The position numbers were made by a program, and so were the translations under genes. The notes under the pieces are model-generated. The model was not told the DNA's origin, ran no database searches, and saw only the letters and a list, made by a program, of their open reading frames with translations. From Anaerolineales bacterium (GTDB taxonomy: Bacteria; Chloroflexota; Anaerolineae; Anaerolineales; Villigracilaceae), in the NCBI GenBank assembly GCA_017882065.1, contig JADGQD010000137.1:1-5433 (forward strand): a DNA stretch of 5,433 nucleotides, read 5' to 3'. Below are positions 1 to 5,433 of the stretch, one piece after another (within the stretch, counting starts at the first letter, position 1; each line of letters begins with the position of its first letter).

Positions 1-938
1 CCGCCGTAGGCGCGGCCAAAAGGCGGCATGGCATGCTCTTTTTCCTGCTGGCCGTAGGCGATGATATTGGCGAGGGTCTCATCGGTAAAGGTGTACATGA
101 TATCTTTGGTGTTAATCGGGAGAAGGATAACACCCTCGAATCCTTCCACGCCTATGACCTCACCGCCTTCACCGTCCGGGCCGTGGCATTCGACGCAGTT
201 GATCGAATACAGGTCCTGACCGGCGACGATCTGTTCGGAGAGCGTGTTCGCCACCAGGACCTCGGCGCCGGGTGTGACCGGCGGAGCGAGGACAACCACA
301 CCAACGGCCACAACGACCATCAACACGGATGCAATGACAGCCGTCCATTTTTGCAGCCGGCTGGCAAACGGCCCGGATTTTTTTGCCAGGAATGACGATC
401 CAACCAGAATGATGTAGGCCACTATCGGGATGACCAGACCGGTCAGGAATTGAAGCAGTGTCATCGTGGACATGCCGGTGTCGCCAGAGATTGCGGGGAT
501 ACCGGAGATGGTCGTTAAGACAACCATACTTACAACGAAGACACCCATGATGCCCAACGCCATGGTACGCCGGGAATAGTGACGGTAAGGATTTTTATCT
601 ATCAGTGGCAAGACGAACAAGAGCAAGATGACAAGGCCAGGGATGGCTGCCGTGGCAATCCATTCTATTTTTCCCAGCAGCGGGATTTGTCCATAAACGG
701 CAAGGAACTTGAACAGGAACAGGAAGTACCACTCCGGTTTTGGGACGTAGGCCGAATCGCTGGGGTCTGCTTTCGGTTCGCCCGGCACGCCGATGAAGGT
801 TGCCAGCATGATCAGGAGGACGAAAATCGCCAGTGAAACCAGTAGATCCTTGAAAATGCTGTCCGGCCAGAAGCGCTCGCCTTTTTGCAGGGCGATCCTG
901 TATTTTTCGAGGACGTTCTTCTTTTGTTCTGCTTTCAT
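1..938 (-). CDS. qcrC: Cytochrome b C-terminal (subunit IV) / cytochrome c fusion of the quinol:cytochrome c reductase, 3' end outside window
   Basis: An open frame of 312 codons runs from ATG at 938-936 off the left edge. Residues 1-150 read as the subunit-IV half of cytochrome b, with the quinol-oxidation (Qo) motif P68-E69-W70-Y71. The remainder is a class I cytochrome c: heme-binding C248-V-E-C251-H252 and a likely axial methionine at M303 in the context AMPPFG. Hydrophobic segments lie near residues 33-52, 93-113, 126-146, 160-182 and 199-219. With a cytoplasmic N-terminus, five helices place both the PEWY loop and the cytochrome c outside; the basic stretch at 186-198 (KKSGPF...) fits the inside. 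The start is supported by AGGAG at 950-946, 7 bases upstream, and lies 12 bases after the qcrB stop. By family knowledge (Bacillus QcrC type), it completes the Qo site and carries electrons from the Rieske protein to a terminal acceptor. Only the extreme C-terminus, or any further heme domain, is missing. Confidence 0.93.
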   Translation of the reverse strand, partial: MKAEQKKNVLEKYRIALQKGERFWPDSIFKDLLVSLAIFVLLIMLATFIGVPGEPKADPSDSAYVPKPEWYFLFLFKFLAVYGQIPLLGKIEWIATAAIPGLVILLLFVLPLIDKNPYRHYSRRTMALGIMGVFVVSMVVLTTISGIPAISGDTGMSTMTLLQFLTGLVIPIVAYIILVGSSFLAKKSGPFASRLQKWTAVIASVLMVVVAVGVVVLAPPVTPGAEVLVANTLSEQIVAGQDLYSINCVECHGPDGEGGEVIGVEGFEGVILLPINTKDIMYTFTDETLANIIAYGQQEKEHAMPPFGRAYG

Positions 939-950
939 GTCCGCGCTCCT

Positions 951-1610
951 TTAGTCGTCCTTGCCAGGGAATTCTGATTCGCCGTGCTTTATGATGAGGA
1001 ACAGGTGGACGCCAATCAACCCGGTCAGCACGGCGGGGAGCATCCAGATGTGGGCCGCGAAGAACCGGCTCAAGGTCAGCGCGCTCAGGTCGGTACCGCC
1101 GCGTAATGCTTTCTGGATGAAGGAGCCGATCCAGGGTACGCTTCCGGCAATGGACGTAGCGACCGTGGTGGCCCAGTAGGCTTTCTGGTTCCAGGGCAGC
1201 AGGTAGCCGGTAAAACCCATCCCCAGCGTGCACAGCAACAGACCCACACCAATCAGCCAGGTCAACTCGCGCGGGTATTTATACGAGGCGGTTACGAAAA
1301 CCCGGAGCATGTGGACAAAGACAACCAGCACCATCACCGACGCTCCCCAGTGGTGGATGCCTCGGATCAGCCAGCCAAAAGCGACTCCATTCATTATGTA
1401 CTGGATGCTGTCGTAGGCGTGGTCAGGGGAGGGCGTATAATAAACGCTCAAGAAAATACCGGTCGCACCCTGGAGCAGGAATAGGAAAAGGCTGGCCGAG
1501 CCGAGCGTGTTCCACCAGTTACCCTTCGGTTCAGGGCGGTCGAGGGTAGCTTTATACAGGTCGTTCAGAGCGAGACGTTCATCCAGCCAGGCGAAAAGCT
1601 TATTCCACAT
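951..1610 (-). CDS. qcrB: Cytochrome b6-type N-terminal cytochrome b subunit of quinol:cytochrome c reductase
   Basis: This 219-residue protein has the length and layout of cytochrome b6: four transmembrane helices (about 35-57, 85-107, 116-138 and 183-207) and two pairs of heme b ligands. The pairs are H86/H100 (in GIHHW and FVHMLRV) and H187/H202 (in AAHIW and GVHLFLI). Fourteen residues separate the second pair, the b6f-type spacing; classical bc1 cytochrome b has thirteen. Further hallmarks are QGATG at 47-51 and FTGYLLPWNQ at 133-142. The C-terminal half of a full cytochrome b is absent because qcrC encodes it. Position 35, where b6 and Bacillus QcrB carry the cysteine that covalently binds an extra c-type heme, is threonine (codon at 1508-1506). 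The only cysteine is C127, in the third helix. The ATG lies 5 bases after the qcrA stop, with a GGAAGG-like ribosome site inside the qcrA end (1625-1620). Role: binds the two b hemes that move electrons across the membrane in the Q cycle. Confidence 0.96.
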   Translation of the reverse strand: MWNKLFAWLDERLALNDLYKATLDRPEPKGNWWNTLGSASLFLFLLQGATGIFLSVYYTPSPDHAYDSIQYIMNGVAFGWLIRGIHHWGASVMVLVVFVHMLRVFVTASYKYPRELTWLIGVGLLLCTLGMGFTGYLLPWNQKAYWATTVATSIAGSVPWIGSFIQKALRGGTDLSALTLSRFFAAHIWMLPAVLTGLIGVHLFLIIKHGESEFPGKDD

Positions 1611-1615
1611 AATCG

Positions 1616-2110
1616 TTACCCTTCCAGGAAATGAATGAGCAGCGTGCCGTCCTCGACCTTGACCTGGTCACCGGAATAACGATCCAGCGGACGGGGCGGC
1701 GGGCCGCCCAACACTTCGCCATTAATCCCGAACTGGGCATCGTGACAGGGACAGATATATTCCTGCTTGTCCGCATTCCAGTTGACGTGGCAGCCCAGGT
1801 GCGTGCATTTATTGGAGAGCACCAGCGTTTCCGTATCCGACGTGCGCAACACAAACACACCATAACTGTTGACGCTTTTCTCCCAGCCATTAACTTTGCT
1901 GCGTGTGAAAGTAGCCAGGGTCGGTTTTCCGACCTCGAAATTCTCGAGTTTCCCCAGTGGCATCCAGGCGTCAGTCTTGCCTGCCTTGAGCGCTGGATCA
2001 ATCAAATAGGCGATGGATGGCAAGCCAATTGCCGCACCGATAACCGTACCCACGGCCGCTGTTGTGATTTTGATGAAATCGCGGCGGCTGATGTGATGAG
2101 AACCTGCCAT
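1616..2110 (-). CDS. qcrA: Rieske [2Fe-2S] protein of quinol:cytochrome c reductase, Tat-exported membrane-anchored
   Basis: A 164-residue Rieske protein. The N-terminus has a twin-arginine motif S8-R9-R10-D11-F12-I13-K14 followed by a hydrophobic segment (15-36), which indicates folded export by Tat with the segment kept as a membrane anchor. The cluster-binding boxes are C102-T-H104-L-G-C107 and C120-P-C122-H123: C102, H104, C120 and H123 bind the [2Fe-2S] cluster, and C107/C122 form the stabilising disulfide. The proline loop GGPPPRPLDRY (135-145) follows. Box 2 reads CPCHDAQF: the Ser and Tyr that donate hydrogen bonds to the cluster in high-potential Rieske proteins are Ala125 and Phe127, which suggests a lower midpoint potential suited to menaquinol. 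I chose ATG at 2110-2108 because a perfect AGGAGG (2121-2116) sits 5 bases upstream and the Tat motif falls at the N-terminus. The frame is open further upstream to 2236, but that extension would bury the Tat signal. It is the first gene of the qcrABC operon. Confidence 0.96.
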   Translation of the reverse strand: MAGSHHISRRDFIKITTAAVGTVIGAAIGLPSIAYLIDPALKAGKTDAWMPLGKLENFEVGKPTLATFTRSKVNGWEKSVNSYGVFVLRTSDTETLVLSNKCTHLGCHVNWNADKQEYICPCHDAQFGINGEVLGGPPPRPLDRYSGDQVKVEDGTLLIHFLEG

Positions 2111-2115
2111 GCGAA

Positions 2116-2121
2116 CCTCCT
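2116..2121 (-). promoter_or_regulatory. Ribosome binding site that fixes the qcrA start
   Basis: On the minus strand AGGAGG is followed by TTCGC and ATG (2110-2108), a 5-base spacer. It selects this ATG over in-frame ATGs upstream, which would add 42 residues in front of the twin-arginine signal. Confidence 0.8.
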
Positions 2122-2170
2122 GAAATGGGATGGATTGTACAATAAGAAAACTAGAAATCCACTTAGTATC

Positions 2171-2198
2171 ATTATAAAGACGATTCATCCATCCCCAA
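2171..2198 (-). promoter_or_regulatory. Candidate sigma70-type promoter of the qcrABC operon
   Basis: Reading the minus strand, TTGGGG (2198-2193, a weak -35 with the TTG kept) is separated by 16 bases from a perfect TATAAT (2176-2171). Transcription would begin near 2165-2163, giving a leader of about 55 bases before the qcrA ATG. The assignment rests on motif and position only; the surrounding sequence is AT-rich compared with the genes. Confidence 0.5.
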
Positions 2199-2238
2199 GA
2201 GGATGTCTGGAACGAATAATCCATGAGTATTGTCACTT

Positions 2239-2266
2239 TTAACTAAAGAAACGAGGATGGGATAAT
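2239..2266 (+). promoter_or_regulatory. Candidate sigma70-type promoter of the sdhCDAB operon
   Basis: TTAACT (2239-2244, four of six matches to TTGACA) and GATAAT (2261-2266, five of six matches to TATAAT) are 16 bases apart in an AT-rich stretch. The predicted start is near 2272-2274, so the sdh mRNA would carry a leader of about 190 bases that includes the whole palindromic repeat at 2285-2441. This is a motif-based inference. A promoter inside or downstream of the repeat cannot be excluded, but I saw no better box pair there. Confidence 0.4.
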
Positions 2267-2284
2267 ATACCATGTTAAAATACC

Positions 2285-2441
2285 TGTGTCACTGCGAGGA
2301 GCCGCGTAGCGGCGACGACGGCGTACCCGCCGATATCATCCCCGCAGGGGAAGGTCCCCGAAGGGGGAAGGGCAAGCAAATCTCCTCGCGTGCAGGGAGA
2401 TTGCTTTGCCCATCCCGGTGGTCGTGGCTCTCGATGACACA
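2285..2441. repeat. MITE/REP-like palindromic interspersed repeat (~157 bp)
   Basis: The ends form an imperfect inverted repeat: the left end begins TGTGTCACTGCGAGGAGCC (2285-2303), and the right end, read on the other strand from 2441, begins TGTGTCATCGAGAGCCAC. The interior is a series of hairpins: GCCGC-GTA-GCGGC (2301-2313), CCCC-GCA-GGGG (2340-2350), a TCCCC/GGGGA hairpin (2355-2368), and a longer stem with arms 2370-2385 and 2396-2411. The 'TCACTGCGAGGAGC...GCAATCTCC' style matches a non-coding repeat family I know to be common in intergenic regions of many bacterial genomes, including Chloroflexota. When translated it gives the well-known spurious 'HCEEPRSGDD' peptide. It encodes no transposase, so if mobile it would be non-autonomous. 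Exact ends are uncertain by a few bases, and copy number cannot be judged from one window. Confidence 0.72.
2370..2411. other. Stem-loop in the centre-right of the palindromic repeat
   Basis: The arms GGGCAAGCAAATCTCC (2370-2385) and the stretch ending TTTGCCC (2396-2411) are complementary apart from single-base bulges, and enclose a loop of about 10 bases (TCGCGTGCAG). It is the strongest single stem-loop in the predicted sdh leader. No U-tract follows it directly, so it does not look like a standard intrinsic terminator. A short TTTT at 2445-2448 follows the outer repeat end. Confidence 0.6.
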
Positions 2442-2448
2442 TAGTTTT

Positions 2449-2455
2449 AAGGAGG
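2449..2455 (+). promoter_or_regulatory. Ribosome binding site that fixes the sdhC start
   Basis: AAGGAGG lies 5 bases (CGTAG) before ATG 2461. It supports that start over the in-frame ATGs at 2488 and 2521, neither of which has a comparable site. It lies just outside the right end of the palindromic repeat. Confidence 0.8.
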
Positions 2456-2460
2456 CGTAG

Positions 2461-2850
2461 ATGGGTCTCAAAAGGAATGTTGGCCTCATGGAAGGCCTGC
2501 GATATCAAGGGAAAGGTCCGATGTTGACATATATCCTGCACAGGATTGGTGGCCTGGGTATCGTCCTCTTCGTCGCACTGCACATTCTGGCGTCCTTCCT
2601 CTCCAACCAGGCCTGGGGGACGAGCGCCGGGATCTTCATCAACGCCATCTACGAGCACTGGCTCTTCCAGATATTCATCTTCTTCTGTGCGCTGTTCCAT
2701 GCCATCAACGGTCTGCGCATCGTCATTCTGGACCTGTGGCCGGTGTTGATCGAATACCAGCGCGAAGCCATCTGGCTGGAATGGTTTGTCTTCCTGCCCA
2801 TTTACGGTATCGCACTTATCGTCATTATCCGCGGTGGATTGGGAGGCTAG
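2461..2850 (+). CDS. sdhC: Succinate dehydrogenase membrane anchor / cytochrome b subunit SdhC
   Basis: A 129-residue protein with three transmembrane helices (about 25-48, 64-88 and 105-125), the usual number for an SdhC anchor. The first helix begins with the quinone-site motif ILH27-R28-IGG. The second carries the heme b ligand motif H80-A-I-N-G-L-R86 followed by D91. H41 in the first helix is also conserved-looking. The Ser that precedes HR in E. coli SdhC is Tyr24 here; the wording around HR and HAINGLR reads closer, from memory, to actinobacterial SdhC than to E. coli. The ATG at 2461 is chosen for its strong AAGGAGG. With SdhD it anchors SdhAB to the cytoplasmic face of the membrane, binds one heme b and forms the quinone-reduction site. 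It is first in sdhCDAB; sdhD starts 3 bases after the stop. Confidence 0.92.
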   Translation: MGLKRNVGLMEGLRYQGKGPMLTYILHRIGGLGIVLFVALHILASFLSNQAWGTSAGIFINAIYEHWLFQIFIFFCALFHAINGLRIVILDLWPVLIEYQREAIWLEWFVFLPIYGIALIVIIRGGLGG

Positions 2851-2853
2851 CAG

Positions 2854-3279
2854 ATGAAAACGAACCCGAGAACTGCTCCACAGCGCGGCTTCCATTTTGA
2901 TTATCTAATGTGGCTCTTTACACGCCTCTCTGCCCTGGCAATGTACCTGCTTGCCATTGCAGCAATCCTAGCCGCTCTGCTTATGAGCGCCCGTCAGAAC
3001 ATGACTGTGGCCGACCTGATGCGCTGGGCGTTCATGCCGAACCCAAACCACGTTGCCAATACCAATATTCCAGATATTGAAGCCTGGAAAGGCATCTTCT
3101 GGCAAGTGATGGGCATCTTGATGCTCTTTTTTGCCGGGGCACATGGATTGCACGGCCTGCTCAATGTACTGGAAGATTACATCTCCCGTACCTGGGTACG
3201 AAATTTTCTGCGCGGCCTGGTCCTCCTGGTCTGGGTGTTCATGAGCGCCATCGGCATCTACGTGATCTTGACATCCTAG
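2854..3279 (+). CDS. sdhD: Succinate dehydrogenase membrane anchor subunit SdhD
   Basis: A 141-residue hydrophobic protein with three transmembrane helices (about 20-45, 80-103 and 117-139). The second helix ends in H97-G-L-H-G101-L-L-N-V-L-E-D108-Y109, which matches the family pattern H-x3-G...DY. H97 is the probable second axial ligand of the shared heme b, and D108-Y109 correspond to the Asp-Tyr pair lining the quinone site of E. coli SdhD. The loop between helices 1 and 2 (about 46-79) is longer than in E. coli SdhD. GGGAGG (2841-2846), overlapping the end of sdhC, lies 7 bases before the ATG. The 3-base gap from sdhC suggests translational coupling. The H97/H80 pairing with SdhC predicts a single-heme, two-anchor succinate:quinone oxidoreductase. 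Confidence 0.92.
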   Translation: MKTNPRTAPQRGFHFDYLMWLFTRLSALAMYLLAIAAILAALLMSARQNMTVADLMRWAFMPNPNHVANTNIPDIEAWKGIFWQVMGILMLFFAGAHGLHGLLNVLEDYISRTWVRNFLRGLVLLVWVFMSAIGIYVILTS

Positions 3280-3289
3280 GAGCAGCAGC

Positions 3290-5083
3290 ATGAAAACCCA
3301 TCAATTTGAAGTGATCGTCGTTGGCGCAGGCGGAGCAGGTTTGATGGCCGGTCTGTATGCTTCCAGGACAGCCAAGACAGCCATCATCACCAAACTTTAC
3401 CCCACCCGGTCGCACACCGGAACCGCTCAGGGCGGCATTGCCGCCGCCCTCGGCAACATCGAACAGGACTCTCCCGCTTGGCATTGCTACGATACCGTCA
3501 AAGGCTCCGACTACCTCGGCGACCAGGACGCCATCGAACTCATGACCAGCGAAGCGCCCGGCATTGTCTACGAACTGGAACACATGGGACTGCCCTTCGA
3601 CCGCACTCCGGAGGGAAAAATCGCACAGCGTCCCTTTGGCGGTCACACCAACAACGAGAGCGGCAAACCGGTCCGGCGCGCCTGTCACGCCGCCGACCGC
3701 ACCGGTCACATGATTTTGCAGACCCTGTACCAGCAGTGCATGAAGAACAACGTCAACTTCTTCGACGAATTCCAGGTGGTGGACCTGCTGATGGTCAATG
3801 GTGCCGCGGCAGGTGTGGTTGCCATCGAACTTGCCACCGGCGAACTGCATACCTTCCACGCCAAAGCCATCATCTTCGCCACCGGCGGGCATGGCCGCAT
3901 CTGGGAAATCACCTCCAACGCCTACGCCCTGACCGGCGACGGCCCCGCCGTCATCATGCGGCGCGGCTTGCCGCTCGAAGACCTGGAATTCTTCCAGTTC
4001 CATCCCACCGGCATCTACAAACTCGGCATCCTCATTACCGAAGGCGTGCGCGGCGAGGGCGGCATCCTGATCAACGGCAAGGGCGAGCGCTTCATGGAGA
4101 AATACGCCCCCAGGGTCAAAGACCTGGCCTCGCGTGACGTGGTCAGCCGCGCCATCTACATGGAAATCCGCGACGGGCGCGGCATCAACGGGAAAAACTA
4201 CGTTTATCTCGACGTTCGCCCTGAGACCGTAAATAAATTTGCCGCTATAGATGGCCGCACCAACCCCGACGGTTCGCCCTACATCGTCACCGCCGAGCAG
4301 ATCCTCCAAAAACTGCCCGACATCATTGACTTCTGCCGCACCTACCTGGGCGTCGACCCGGTCACCCAACCCATGCCCATTCAGCCGACCGCACACTACG
4401 CCATGGGCGGCATCCCGACTAACAAATACGGTGAAACCATCCTGGACGAGAAGAACACCACCGTCCCCGGCTTGTATGCCGCGGGGGAGTGCGCCTGCGT
4501 CTCGGTCCATGGGGCGAACCGCCTGGGTTGCAACTCCCTGCTCGACATCGTGGTCTTCGGCAAGCATGCCGGCCTGCGCGCCGCCGAGTTCGCCAAAGGC
4601 GCTTCTTTCCAACCCCTGCCCGCCGATCCGACCGAATTCGCCAGTTCCCAATTTGAGCGCATCCGCAACGCCGACGGCAAGGAAAACGCCTTCGACATCG
4701 CCACCACGATGAAGAAAGTGATGTTCGACGATATGGGTATCTTCCGTTCCGGCAAGGGCATGGAAAATGCCCTGAAGGTGGTGCGTGAACTCAAAGAGCG
4801 CTACAAGCACGTCACCGTGACCGATACCGGCAAAATCTTCAACATGGAACTGATAAACATCTGGGAACTGGGCAACCTGCTCGACCTGGCCGAGGTGACC
4901 ACCGTCTCGGCCATCGCCCGAACCGAGAGCCGGGGCGGCCATTCCCGTGAGGACTATCCCGACCGCGATGACAAGAACTGGCTCAAGCACAGCCTGGCCT
5001 GGGTAGGCGAGAACGGCAAGATTGACCTGAAATACAAGCCGGTCGTTATCACCAAATATGAGCCGAAGGTACGGACTTACTAG
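3290..5083 (+). CDS. sdhA: Succinate dehydrogenase flavoprotein subunit SdhA
   Basis: A full-length 597-residue flavoprotein (family about 580-600). It oxidises succinate to fumarate in the TCA cycle and passes electrons through FAD to SdhB. The FAD dinucleotide fold is V11-GAGGAG-L18, and the covalent flavin attachment site is H42 in T39-R-S-H42-T-G-T-A-Q-G-G. Substrate and catalytic residues are all present: H238 (FQFHPTG), T250-E251 (ITEGVRGEGG), the proton-donor R282 (SRD), H369 (TAHYAMGG) and R411 (GANRLG). The second FAD-binding block is Y396-A-A-G-E400. The C-terminal helical domain with RTESRGGHSREDYP (544-557) is intact. AGGAG (3278-3282), overlapping the sdhD stop, lies 7 bases before the ATG. 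No frameshift or missing key residue is seen. FAD linkage points to SDH/fumarate reductase rather than L-aspartate oxidase, as does the presence of sdhC, sdhD and sdhB. The direction of operation cannot be settled from sequence. Confidence 0.98.
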   Translation: MKTHQFEVIVVGAGGAGLMAGLYASRTAKTAIITKLYPTRSHTGTAQGGIAAALGNIEQDSPAWHCYDTVKGSDYLGDQDAIELMTSEAPGIVYELEHMGLPFDRTPEGKIAQRPFGGHTNNESGKPVRRACHAADRTGHMILQTLYQQCMKNNVNFFDEFQVVDLLMVNGAAAGVVAIELATGELHTFHAKAIIFATGGHGRIWEITSNAYALTGDGPAVIMRRGLPLEDLEFFQFHPTGIYKLGILITEGVRGEGGILINGKGERFMEKYAPRVKDLASRDVVSRAIYMEIRDGRGINGKNYVYLDVRPETVNKFAAIDGRTNPDGSPYIVTAEQILQKLPDIIDFCRTYLGVDPVTQPMPIQPTAHYAMGGIPTNKYGETILDEKNTTVPGLYAAGECACVSVHGANRLGCNSLLDIVVFGKHAGLRAAEFAKGASFQPLPADPTEFASSQFERIRNADGKENAFDIATTMKKVMFDDMGIFRSGKGMENALKVVRELKERYKHVTVTDTGKIFNMELINIWELGNLLDLAEVTTVSAIARTESRGGHSREDYPDRDDKNWLKHSLAWVGENGKIDLKYKPVVITKYEPKVRTY

Positions 5084-5092
5084 GAGGCTGAT

Positions 5093-5433
5093 ATGGAAGT
5101 AACAATCAAAGTCTTCCGCTACAACCCTGAAAAGGATAAGAAACCCTCCTACAAATCCTACAAACTGGAGGCCGTTGAGACCGACCGTGTACTGGACCTG
5201 CTCGAAAAGGTGAAAGGCTACCAGGACGGGACGTTGTCCTTCCGCCGCTCGTGTGCACACGGCATCTGCGGGTCCGATGCGATGCGCATTAACGGGTTCA
5301 ACCGTCTGGCCTGCAAAACGCTCGTCCACGACACCGGCACGAAGATCACCGTTCAACCCCTGCTCGGTCTGCGTGTCATCAAGGACCTGATCGTGGACAT
5401 GCAGCCGTTCTTTGAGCACTACCGCTCCGTCAA
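5093..5433 (+). CDS. sdhB: Succinate dehydrogenase iron-sulfur subunit SdhB, N-terminal part (3' end outside window)
   Basis: 113 codons are visible, starting MEVTIKVFRYNPEKD and running off the right edge. This is the plant-type ferredoxin domain. The [2Fe-2S] ligands are C54, C59, D62 and C74 in R-R-S-C54-A-H-G-I-C59-G-S-D62...A-C74-K. Asp as the third ligand is also found in E. coli SdhB. The stretch IKDLIVDMQPFFEHY (96-110) is the typical linker towards the C-terminal domain, where the [4Fe-4S] and [3Fe-4S] cysteines should lie outside the window. AGGAGG (5082-5087), overlapping the sdhA stop, is 5 bases before the ATG, and the gap from sdhA is 9 bases. It relays electrons from the SdhA flavin to the quinone site at SdhC/SdhD. 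Confidence 0.96.
   Translation, partial: MEVTIKVFRYNPEKDKKPSYKSYKLEAVETDRVLDLLEKVKGYQDGTLSFRRSCAHGICGSDAMRINGFNRLACKTLVHDTGTKITVQPLLGLRVIKDLIVDMQPFFEHYRSV

Noticed and set aside
33..395. A 120-codon plus-strand frame at the left edge
   Set aside because: It is antisense to qcrC, whose minus-strand frame shows CVECH and AMPPFG cytochrome c motifs.
595..1233. A 212-codon minus-strand frame spanning the qcrB-qcrC junction
   Set aside because: It is in a different frame from the two clear cytochrome b halves and its arginine/proline-rich product resembles no family.
2111..2236. A 42-residue N-terminal extension of the Rieske protein from the ATG at 2236
   Set aside because: The frame is open, but it would put the twin-arginine signal internally. 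The AGGAGG at 2121-2116 fits the ATG at 2110, and the extension overlaps the promoter candidate.
2340..2411. A possible intrinsic terminator or riboswitch ahead of sdhC
   Set aside because: The stem-loops lack an immediate U-tract, do not match a riboswitch class I recognise, and are better explained as parts of the palindromic repeat.
2272..2460. A small plus-strand frame of 62 codons (MLKYLCHCEEPRSGDD...)
   Set aside because: It lies over the palindromic repeat. The HCEEPRSGDD-type peptide is a well-known spurious translation of this repeat family, and there is no ribosome site before its ATG.
3478..4137. A 219-codon plus-strand frame inside sdhA
   Set aside because: It is a +2 shadow of sdhA with an Arg/His-rich product and no ribosome site.
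3239..5419. A 726-codon open frame on the minus strand, antisense to sdhA and the start of sdhB
   Set aside because: It overlaps a fully conserved SdhA with every catalytic residue, has no recognisable domain and no separate ribosome site. Long antisense frames arise from GC-rich codon use in the sense gene.

Overview
The window holds two divergently transcribed respiratory-chain operons that face away from a shared intergenic region at about 2111-2460. Both are truncated by the window edges. On the minus strand (2110 down to 1) lies a three-gene quinol:cytochrome c reductase operon: a Tat-type Rieske iron-sulfur protein (qcrA), a cytochrome b6-type N-terminal cytochrome b (qcrB), and a subunit-IV-type cytochrome b C-terminal domain fused to a class I cytochrome c (qcrC, 3' end outside the window). 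On the plus strand (2461 to 5433) lies a succinate dehydrogenase operon in the order sdhC-sdhD-sdhA-sdhB (sdhB 3' end outside the window). Every gene has a Shine-Dalgarno-like sequence, and gaps between genes within each operon are 3 to 12 bases.

The split cytochrome b, the fused subunit IV/cytochrome c and the low-potential look of the Rieske cluster site all suggest a menaquinone-based bacterium outside the Proteobacteria. The gene style and a palindromic interspersed repeat of the 'CACTGCGAGGAGC...' kind fit Chloroflexota (Anaerolineae-like) best. That taxonomic call is an inference from reading alone and is only moderately secure.

Region by region: 1-938 is qcrC, 951-1610 qcrB and 1616-2110 qcrA. 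The divergent control region spans 2111-2460, with one sigma70-like promoter candidate facing each way and a ~157-bp MITE/REP-like palindromic element at 2285-2441 in the predicted sdh leader. Then come 2461-2850 sdhC, 2854-3279 sdhD, 3290-5083 sdhA and 5093-5433 sdhB.

Functionally the two operons are consecutive steps of one electron path. SdhABCD oxidises succinate and reduces membrane quinone. The Qcr complex re-oxidises the quinol and passes electrons through the Rieske cluster to a tethered cytochrome c. I see no sign of an undescribed system. The points worth checking are residue-level (no cysteine for the usual covalent heme c_n/c_i of b6-type complexes; a Rieske cluster without the Ser/Tyr hydrogen-bond donors), the five-helix fused QcrC, and the mobile-looking repeat in the sdh leader.
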